A DNA stretch of 6,307 nt from an uncultured Oscillospiraceae bacterium (GTDB taxonomy: Bacteria > Bacillota > Clostridia > Oscillospirales > Ruminococcaceae): assembly GCA_934527255.1 (NCBI GenBank), contig CAKTAM010000102.1:1-6307 (forward strand). The letters run 5' to 3'. How positions within the stretch are numbered: the stretch's first letter is position 1; every line of letters begins with the position of its first letter. The notes beneath the pieces were generated by a model. It was not told where the DNA came from, did no database searches, and saw nothing but the letters and a program-made list of their open reading frames with translations. This document shows positions 1 to 4,091 of this stretch, in pieces. The position numbers were made by a program, and so were the translations under genes.

Positions 1-318
1 ACGGGCATACCCCTCGCACAGGCTGCGCACCACATGGCGCAGCAGTGCGTTGGAGGTCAGCGTCCGGATCAGCTTGGCCAGATCCCTTTTCTTTTTGCTG
101 GGCTTGCCGCTGCCCGGCAGGTGCACATGCAGATTGATCAGCCCCGGCATCAGGTACTGTCCGTCCAGATCCACCACCTGATACCCCGTCAGCGCCGTGC
201 CCTCCAGCGGCATGGCGCGGATGGTATCTCCCTCCACCAGCAGCACACGACCGCGCAGCGGCTGCATCTCCCGGCTGCCATCCAGAATAATGCCGTTGAC
301 AAATGCGTACTTTGTCAT
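1..318 (-). CDS. Amidohydrolase family protein, N-terminal part (cut by window edge)
   Basis: Read on the minus strand, the ATG at 318-316 opens a frame of 106 codons that continues past base 1, so only the N-terminus is visible. A GGAGGA ribosome binding site (complement of 326-331) lies 7 nt upstream and fixes the start. Residues 1-55 look like the small beta-sandwich that precedes the barrel in metal-dependent amidohydrolases. Residues 57-69 carry the signature MPGLINLHVHLPG, in which His64-x-His66 would be the first two metal ligands. A basic stretch, GSGKPSKKKR, follows. This N-terminus resembles imidazolonepropionase-like amidohydrolases (COG1228 type). The substrate cannot be told, because the remaining metal ligands and the substrate pocket lie outside the window. 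The gene is divergent from the SAM hydrolase gene and has its own sigma-A-like promoter (397-425). The superfamily call is secure; the exact function is unknown. Confidence 0.85.
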   Translation of the reverse strand, partial: MTKYAFVNGIILDGSREMQPLRGRVLLVEGDTIRAMPLEGTALTGYQVVDLDGQYLMPGLINLHVHLPGSGKPSKKKRDLAKLIRTLTSNALLRHVVRSLCEGYAR

Positions 319-396
319 GACAAACTCCTCCGTTGCAGGCAAATGCGTTCCGACGGCCGCCCCACGGCGCGGCTGCCCGCTTCGCCCGTTTTCCTC

Positions 397-425
397 ATTA
401 TATGCCATTCTTTTCCGCACCGCAA
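397..425 (-). promoter_or_regulatory. Sigma-A-like promoter of the amidohydrolase gene
   Basis: On the minus strand, a -35-like TTGCGG (complement of 420-425) is followed after 17 nt by a perfect -10 TATAAT (complement of 397-402). It points at the amidohydrolase start at 318, giving a leader of roughly 70 nt. It lies back to back with the plus-strand promoter at 449-478. Confidence 0.75.
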
Positions 426-448
426 GGGTGTTTTTCAAAACGTTTCTC

Positions 449-478
449 TTGACAAGCCGTTTACAAAACGGGTATACT
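449..478 (+). promoter_or_regulatory. Sigma-A promoter of the SAM hydrolase gene
   Basis: A perfect -35 TTGACA (449-454) and a near-perfect -10 TATACT (473-478) are separated by 18 nt. Transcription should start near 485, giving a leader of about 77 nt before the ATG at 562. The spacer contains a perfect inverted repeat (457-471), so the promoter may be repressible. Confidence 0.85.
457..471. promoter_or_regulatory. Inverted repeat in promoter spacer, candidate operator
   Basis: CCGTTT-ACA-AAACGG is a perfect dyad with 6-bp arms and a 3-bp centre, lying wholly between the -35 and -10 of the SAM hydrolase promoter. An 8-bp palindrome AAACGTTT (438-445) lies just upstream of the -35 box and shares the AAACG/CGTTT half-site. 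A repressor bound here would block RNA polymerase. The regulator is unknown, and no regulator gene of an obvious matching family is adjacent. Confidence 0.45.
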
Positions 479-489
479 GAACAGGAAAG

Positions 490-531
490 GTGCTTGGAAT
501 AAAGCACGTGTGCCGTTTTGCGGCCTTTTTT
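490..531 (+). promoter_or_regulatory. Structured leader with terminator-like hairpin, possible attenuator
   Basis: The leader contains a 6-bp hairpin GTGCTT/AAGCAC (490-495 with 502-507). Close behind it is a short GC hairpin GCCG/CGGC (512-515 with 521-524) followed by C and then T6 (526-531). The second element has intrinsic-terminator form but only a 4-bp stem, so it would be weak. It sits between the transcription start and the ribosome binding site at 548-553. No known SAM riboswitch class is recognised, and the leader is too short for SAM-I. Attenuation is inference. Confidence 0.3.
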
Positions 532-561
532 CTTGCAAACAGCTTTCAGGAGGGATTTTTT

Positions 562-1428
562 ATGAAGCCTTTGATCCTGCAATCAGACTTCGGCTATGCC
601 GACGGCGCCGTCAGCGCCATGTACGGCGTAGCGGAAAACGTCTGCAGCGACCTGCGGGTGTTTGACCTGACCCATGACATTCCGCAGTACGACATCTGGG
701 AGGCCAGCTACCGGCTGATACAAACGGTGCAGTACTGGCCCGAGGGCAGCGTTTTTGTCAGCGTTGTCGACCCCGGCGTCGGCTCGACGCGGCGCAGCAT
801 CGGCGTACGCACCGCCGGCGGGCAGTACATCATCACGCCCGATAACGGCACGCTGACGCACATCAAGCGCATGTGCGGCATTACCGAGGCGCGCATCATT
901 GACGAGACCATCAACCGCCTGCCCAACTCCGGCGAAAGCTACACCTTCCACGGCCGCGATATTTACGCATACACCGGCGCCCGTCTGGCCAGCGGCTGCA
1001 TCAGCTTTGAGCAGGTCGGCCCTGCCGTGCCGGTGGAAAGCGTGATCGAGCTGCCGGTGATCGAGCCGACCCTGAACGGCGACGTTGTGAGCGGTACCAT
1101 CGATGTGCTGGACGTCCGCTTTGGCTCGCTGTGGACAAACATCGGCCGCGAGCTGTTCTGGAAGCTTGGCGTCAAGCACGGAAGCCGTGTAGAGGTGACC
1201 ATTTCCAACGGTACCCGCACACTGTATAAAAACATCATGGTATACGCCAAAAGCTTTGCAGATGTCAACGTCGGCGAGCCGCTGCTGTATGTCAACAGTC
1301 TGGACTGTGTGGCCGTCGCCATCAATCAGGGCAGCTTTTCGGACGCTTACCGCATCGGCACCGGCATTGCCTGGCGCATCAGCCTGCGCAAGGCTCCCCG
1401 CATCGTCTATGAGGATGAGGAAGCCTGA
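562..1428 (+). CDS. S-adenosyl-L-methionine hydrolase (SAM hydroxide adenosyltransferase, DUF62 family)
   Basis: The product has 288 aa. The ATG at 562 follows a perfect AGGAGG (548-553) at 8 nt and directly precedes the conserved N-terminus MKPLILQSDFG; an in-frame GTG at 490 lies in the leader and lacks such a site. Family motifs occur in order: QSDFGYADG (7-15), FVSVVDPGVGSTRR (65-78), PDNGTL (93-98) and FHGRDIYA (129-136). Asp70, Arg77 and His130 match the Asp-Arg-His set described for archaeal DUF62 enzymes, which use water or hydroxide to split SAM into adenosine and L-methionine. The C-terminal half (about 170-288) fits the second, beta-rich domain. These proteins are homologous to fluorinase and chlorinase, but the Asp-Arg-His set marks the hydrolase branch. 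The enzyme is cytosolic, with no signal peptide. It is a single-gene transcript with its own promoter, possible operator, leader structure and downstream terminator. Confidence 0.9.
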   Translation: MKPLILQSDFGYADGAVSAMYGVAENVCSDLRVFDLTHDIPQYDIWEASYRLIQTVQYWPEGSVFVSVVDPGVGSTRRSIGVRTAGGQYIITPDNGTLTHIKRMCGITEARIIDETINRLPNSGESYTFHGRDIYAYTGARLASGCISFEQVGPAVPVESVIELPVIEPTLNGDVVSGTIDVLDVRFGSLWTNIGRELFWKLGVKHGSRVEVTISNGTRTLYKNIMVYAKSFADVNVGEPLLYVNSLDCVAVAINQGSFSDAYRIGTGIAWRISLRKAPRIVYEDEEA

Positions 1429-1476
1429 AGCGCCAATACGGCACGGCGGCTTTTCCGTTATTTTTGACATGAAAAA

Positions 1477-1516
1477 CGACCCGGCAGCAGCCAGCTGCCG
1501 GGTCGCGCTGCTTTTT
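1477..1516. terminator. Bidirectional intrinsic terminator between convergent genes
   Basis: An 11-bp perfect stem, CGACCCGGCAG (1477-1487) with CTGCCGGGTCG (1495-1505), closes a 7-nt loop. On the plus strand T5 follows at 1512-1516. On the minus strand the stem is followed at once by T5 (complement of A1472-1476), so it is better formed in that direction. It ends the SAM hydrolase transcript (stop at 1428) and the opposing membrane protein transcript (stop at 1632). Confidence 0.85.
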
Positions 1517-1631
1517 GTGGGCCGTCCGGCCTGCCGTGCGGCGTTTGCCCGGCCTTTCGGCAGCGCCGTCCGGGCCGGGATGATCGCCATTGTTTGGGGC
1601 TGTTGAGGGGCCGTCCTTTTGCGCGCCGCCT

Positions 1632-2066
1632 TTAGCCAAAGCGGCAGGCACCGTTCTGGCAGCGGCCTTCGCCGGAAGCGCTGCAGCCGCAGTGCGCGGA
1701 CATGCGGCAGGCGATCAGCATGAAAAATACGATCAGTGCAAAGGCGGCCAGCGTCGCCCACACGCCCGTAAAGATCACGCGCAGCAGCGTTGTACTGACG
1801 GCCAGCACGGCAGCGGCCGCCGCAATGCTGAGCACAGTGCCGTACAAAAGCGCCGATGCATACCTGCACAGGCAGCGCCAGTCATGCCCGCCGGTGAACA
1901 GCAGCGCCAGCCCAAACGCCAGCAGCACACCGGAAAGCCCCAGAGAGAGATAGACCGGCGTGTTCAGGTTGGTGATCACATCCACATAATACAGCACTGC
2001 GGCGATCACGCCCAGCACCAGCGCGCCGAGAAAAGCAAGGATCTTGGAAAACGTTTCATTGCACAT
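1632..2066 (-). CDS. Four-helix membrane protein with cysteine-rich tail, unknown function
   Basis: The product has 144 aa and its family is not recognised. The ATG at 2066-2064 has a perfect AGGAGG (complement of 2075-2080) 8 nt upstream; the longer frame reaching 2303 has no such support. Four hydrophobic segments are clear: about 9-31, 38-58, 70-92 and 100-119. The short second loop, HDWRCLCR, and the C-terminus carry positive charge, so an N-in, C-in topology is likely. There are eight cysteines (2, 65, 67, 120, 126, 128, 136, 141). In that topology all lie in the N-terminus, in the cytosolic loop, or at or after the end of helix 4, that is, on the cytosolic face. The tail (120-144) has C-x5-C-x-C-x7-C-x4-C spacing, which could bind metal or do thiol chemistry; this is inference. 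The gene stands alone, convergent with the SAM hydrolase gene and divergent from birA. Confidence 0.8.
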   Translation of the reverse strand: MCNETFSKILAFLGALVLGVIAAVLYYVDVITNLNTPVYLSLGLSGVLLAFGLALLFTGGHDWRCLCRYASALLYGTVLSIAAAAAVLAVSTTLLRVIFTGVWATLAAFALIVFFMLIACRMSAHCGCSASGEGRCQNGACRFG

Positions 2067-2105
2067 ACAGCAAGCCTCCTTTTTCCGTTTGACGGGTCCT
2101 ATCAC

Positions 2106-2111
2106 ACTATA
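2106..2111 (-). promoter_or_regulatory. Possible -10 element of the membrane protein gene
   Basis: On the minus strand, TATAGT (complement of 2106-2111) lies about 40 nt before the membrane protein start and matches 5 of 6 consensus bases. No good -35 hexamer is present 16-18 nt upstream, where the DNA is very GC-rich, so this promoter would be weak or activator-dependent. Confidence 0.35.
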
Positions 2112-2156
2112 TTCCGCTGCCCCGGCCGCCGTGCCAGGCCGCTTTTGCGGCAGCCG

Positions 2157-2213
2157 ACCGTGCAGGCAGCCGTTCTGCATCTGCCTTTTTTGCCGCTGCA
2201 CGGTTTCTTTTTT
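2157..2213 (+). terminator. Nested terminator-like hairpins with no gene in front
   Basis: The outer stem is ACCGTGCAG (2157-2165) with CTGCACGGT (2196-2204), 9 bp perfect, followed by a T-rich run TTTCTTTTTT (2204-2213). Inside it, GGCAG (2165-2169) can pair with CTGCC (2181-2185), which is followed by T6 (2186-2191). Both fit intrinsic termination on the plus strand. No plus-strand gene lies between 1429 and 2157. The structure may end read-through or antisense RNA, or belong to a small RNA. The outer loop is long, at 30 nt. Confidence 0.5.
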
Positions 2214-2313
2214 ATGGAAAGGGGGCTGCCTATGCGGCGCGCTCATTTGTCGGACGCCCCGCCGACCCTTCCGAAAAGCGGGCGCTCCTTTTTGGGAAAC
2301 CATCCGATCCCGG

Positions 2314-2342
2314 TTGACCGCTCGGGGCTTTCGTGCTATACT
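2314..2342 (+). promoter_or_regulatory. Sigma-A promoter of birA
   Basis: A -35 TTGACC (2314-2319) and -10 TATACT (2337-2342) are separated by an ideal 17 nt. Transcription should start near 2349, giving a leader of about 56 nt before the birA ATG. I see no GTTAAC-type inverted repeat of the kind BirA binds at biotin operons in other Bacillota. Confidence 0.85.
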
Positions 2343-2366
2343 TCAACCCGTAATAAAAAAAGCTGT

Positions 2367-2382
2367 GCGGCCTGCGGGCCGC
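2367..2382 (+). other. GC-rich hairpin in the birA leader
   Basis: GCGGCC (2367-2372) pairs with GGCCGC (2377-2382) around a TGCG loop. A CTGCAGCTGCAG self-complementary stretch (2382-2393) follows, ending at the edge of the ribosome binding site. No run of T follows, so it is not a terminator. It could influence translation of birA, but there is no direct evidence for that. Confidence 0.35.
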
Positions 2383-2404
2383 TGCAGCTGCAGGGAGGCA
2401 AAAT

Positions 2405-3391
2405 ATGACCGTAAAAGAACAGCTGCTGACCCTGCTGGAGGAAAACCGCGCCGCAAACGACTGGCTTTCCGGCGAGGCGCTGGCCGCCCGGCTGGGCGTT
2501 TCCCGCTCGGCGGTATGGAAGGCCGCGCAGGCGCTGAGCGCGGACGGCTTTGTGCTGGAAAGCGTCCCCCGGCGCGGCTATCGGCTGTCCGCACAGGCGG
2601 ATACTCTCTCGGCGCCCGGCATCCGCGCCGCATTGGGGCCGGATGCCGACTGCTTTTCGCTGCAGGTGTACCGCACGCTGGGCTCTACCAACCTGACGGC
2701 GCGGCAGGCGGCCGCCGATGGCGCACCGGAGGGGTTGGTCGTGCTGGCCGAAAGCCAGAACGCCGGGCGCGGGCGGCTGGGCCGCAGCTTTTTTTCGCCG
2801 GACGGCACCGGGCTGTACCTCAGCGTGCTGCTGCGCCCCACGCTGGAGGCTGACCGCGCCGTTCTGCTGACCACGGCGGCCGCCGTGGCCGTCTGCGAGG
2901 CCATTGCGGAGGTCACCGGCAAACAGGCGCAGATCAAATGGGTGAACGATATTTTTCTGGACGGCAAAAAGGTCTGCGGCATACTGACGGAGGCCGCCTT
3001 CGGCACCGAAAACGGCCGTCTGGATTATGCCGTCACCGGCATTGGCGTCAACGTCTGTCCGCCGCCGGGAGGCTTTCCGCCCGCGCTGGCCGATATTGCC
3101 GGTTCCGTGCTGGAGGCCCCGCCCGCGGGTGGGCTGCGCAACCGGCTGGCCGCCGCCATTCTGCGTCGTTTTCTTGCTTACTACCGCCGCCTGCCGGAAC
3201 GGACGTTTCTGGCGGAATACCGCCGCCGCTCGCTGGTCATCGGCCAGCAGATTCTGATCGTGCGCGGCGACGAAAGTCGGCCGGCGCTGGCGCTGGGCAT
3301 TGACGATGACTGTCACCTGCTGGTGCGAACGCCGGACGGAACGCAGGAATGCCTTTCCACCGGCGAGATCAGCATCCGGCTGTCGCACTGA
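2405..3391 (+). CDS. birA: Bifunctional biotin-[acetyl-CoA-carboxylase] ligase / biotin operon repressor
   Basis: The product has 328 aa, close to the E. coli and B. subtilis enzymes. The ATG at 2405 follows GGGAGG (2393-2398) at 6 nt. Residues 5-62 form an HTH_11-type winged helix (SGEALAARLGVSRSAVWK at 22-39, wing GYRL at 58-61). Residues 85-260 are the biotin-protein ligase catalytic domain. It has the GSTN motif (93-96), the biotin/ATP loop GRGRLGR (121-127), KWVNDIFLDGKK (178-189), with Lys189 aligning to the active-site lysine of E. coli BirA, and GIGVN (212-216). The rest is the small C-terminal SH3-like domain. The enzyme makes biotinoyl-AMP from biotin and ATP and transfers biotin to a lysine of carrier proteins such as acetyl-CoA or pyruvate carboxylase in the cytosol. 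With the DNA-binding domain present it probably also represses biotin synthesis or uptake genes, none of which are in this window. The transcript appears single-gene, with its own promoter and terminator. Confidence 0.95.
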   Translation: MTVKEQLLTLLEENRAANDWLSGEALAARLGVSRSAVWKAAQALSADGFVLESVPRRGYRLSAQADTLSAPGIRAALGPDADCFSLQVYRTLGSTNLTARQAAADGAPEGLVVLAESQNAGRGRLGRSFFSPDGTGLYLSVLLRPTLEADRAVLLTTAAAVAVCEAIAEVTGKQAQIKWVNDIFLDGKKVCGILTEAAFGTENGRLDYAVTGIGVNVCPPPGGFPPALADIAGSVLEAPPAGGLRNRLAAAILRRFLAYYRRLPERTFLAEYRRRSLVIGQQILIVRGDESRPALALGIDDDCHLLVRTPDGTQECLSTGEISIRLSH

Positions 3392-3437
3392 CCGGCTGTG
3401 TGGGTTTTTGCACCAGCCTTTCCCCCTTTGCCCATCC

Positions 3438-3466
3438 GCCGCCCCTGCCGGGGCGGCTTTTTCTTT
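3438..3466 (+). terminator. Intrinsic terminator of birA
   Basis: An 8-bp stem, GCCGCCCC (3438-3445) with GGGGCGGC (3450-3457), has a 4-nt TGCC loop and is followed by T5, C, T3. It lies 47 nt after the birA stop. Confidence 0.9.
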
Positions 3467-3542
3467 GCCCTGCGGCCGGGACGCTGCACCGGGCACAGCC
3501 GCCGGGACGCCGCACCTCCTGCCGGATTTTTGCCCTGCGGCC
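3464..3542. repeat. Short direct repeats between birA and spoIIID
   Basis: TTTGCCCTGCGGCC occurs exactly twice, at 3464-3477 and 3529-3542. Between the copies, GCCGGGACGC plus six more bases occurs at 3475-3490 and again at 3501-3516 with one mismatch. The first 14-mer begins in the T-run of the birA terminator and the second ends directly at the spoIIID promoter. They may be remnants of local duplication; no protein-binding role is known. Confidence 0.6.
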
Positions 3543-3571
3543 ACATATCCGGCCGACGCGGGACATACTCT
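3543..3571 (+). promoter_or_regulatory. Candidate sigma-E (mother-cell) promoter of spoIIID
   Basis: ACATATC (3543-3549) resembles the sigma-E -35 (core ATAT). CATACTCT (3564-3571) matches the sigma-E -10 (CATACA-type) at 7 of 8 positions. The spacing is 14 nt, typical for sigma-E. No sigma-A -35/-10 pair is seen in this gap. In B. subtilis spoIIID is transcribed by sigma-E, so position and sequence agree. Consensus matching is from memory. Confidence 0.6.
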
Positions 3572-3628
3572 GTACCAGAGCACGGACGTTTTTACCAAAC
3601 GCCCGGCCGCTGGCAAGGAGGATGCAGC

Positions 3629-3877
3629 ATGAAGGGCGACCCCGAAGAAAGAGCCGTTTTGCTGGGCGAGTACATTGCCGAAACCGGCGCCACCGTGCGC
3701 AGTACCGCCAAGCGCTTTGGCCTGAGCAAAAGCACGGTACATAAGGATGTGACCGACCGGCTGCGGCACATCAACCCCGGCCTGGCCGCACAGGCGCGCC
3801 GGGTGCTGGACCGCAATAAATCCGAGCGGCACATCCGCGGCGGCCTGGCCACACGCAAAAAATATCTGCACCGTTAA
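3629..3877 (+). CDS. spoIIID: Sporulation transcriptional regulator SpoIIID
   Basis: The product has 82 aa. The ATG at 3629 follows AAGGAGG (3615-3621) at 7 nt; another ATG at 3622 is out of frame. The protein aligns over its length with SpoIIID: LGEYIAETGATVRSTAKRFG (12-31), the recognition region SKSTVHKD (33-40), INPGLA (48-53) and the C-terminal RHIRGGLATRKKY (67-79). A helix-turn-helix spans about 25-45 and is followed by a basic C-terminal helix, the two DNA-contacting parts known for this family. The tail is about ten residues shorter than in B. subtilis. SpoIIID activates and represses mother-cell genes after sigma-E becomes active, including the sigma-K programme. The gene stands alone behind a sigma-E-like promoter; the mbl gene that follows it in B. 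subtilis is absent. Confidence 0.93.
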   Translation: MKGDPEERAVLLGEYIAETGATVRSTAKRFGLSKSTVHKDVTDRLRHINPGLAAQARRVLDRNKSERHIRGGLATRKKYLHR

Positions 3878-3884
3878 CACGGGC

Positions 3885-3920
3885 GCGGCGCTTCCGGACG
3901 GACGCGCCGCTTTCTTTTTT
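3885..3920 (+). terminator. Intrinsic terminator of spoIIID
   Basis: GCGGCGC (3885-3891) pairs with GCGCCGC (3904-3910). The 12-nt apex can form a further TCC/GGA pairing, and TTTCTTTTTT (3911-3920) follows. It begins 8 nt after the spoIIID stop. Confidence 0.9.
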
Positions 3921-3979
3921 CTTTTACAAAATTTACATACACAACTTGAACGCAAACAGGTGCGAAACAAAGGGAAGTA

Positions 3980-3988
3980 TGCTATAAT
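3980..3988 (+). promoter_or_regulatory. Extended -10 promoter of the GH25 lysozyme gene
   Basis: TGCTATAAT is a perfect extended -10 (TGn plus TATAAT at 3983-3988). No good -35 lies 16-18 nt upstream, which extended -10 promoters tolerate. AT-rich DNA (3911-3950) upstream could help as an UP-like element. The leader would be about 97 nt, and it contains a 6-bp hairpin GCTGCC/GGCAGC (4042-4047 with 4055-4060). Confidence 0.75.
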
Positions 3989-4091
3989 AGGGAAAACAGC
4001 AGCGTCATTTGACCGCCGTCTGTTCCCCAAACACTTCCCGCGCTGCCAGTACCAGGCAGCCGTATCCATTTTGACTGTCGAGGAACATGCC

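Noticed and set aside
583..1869. Long minus-strand open frame opposite the SAM hydrolase gene
   Set aside because: It is antisense to a well-supported gene, has no family motif, and arises from high GC content, which makes stop codons rare in the complementary frame.
2089..2113. TTGACG followed by TATATT as a plus-strand promoter for a small RNA
   Set aside because: The spacing is only 13 nt, too short for sigma-A, and the TATATT overlaps the minus-strand -10.
2232..2408. A 58-codon plus-strand frame with a purine-rich start region that overlaps the birA start by ATGA
   Set aside because: The strong birA promoter lies inside it, so the main birA transcript cannot encode it. The peptide has no recognisable feature. 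It would matter only if transcription began further upstream.
3936..3943. CATACACA as a second sigma-E -10 element before the lysozyme gene
   Set aside because: No sigma-E -35 sequence is found 13-15 nt upstream, where the spoIIID terminator T-run lies, and a perfect extended sigma-A -10 is present nearer the gene.
3960..4091. Upstream GTG start for the lysozyme, 44 codons earlier
   Set aside because: It lies upstream of the predicted -10 box, has no ribosome binding site, and would put a charged non-signal extension before the hydrophobic segment.
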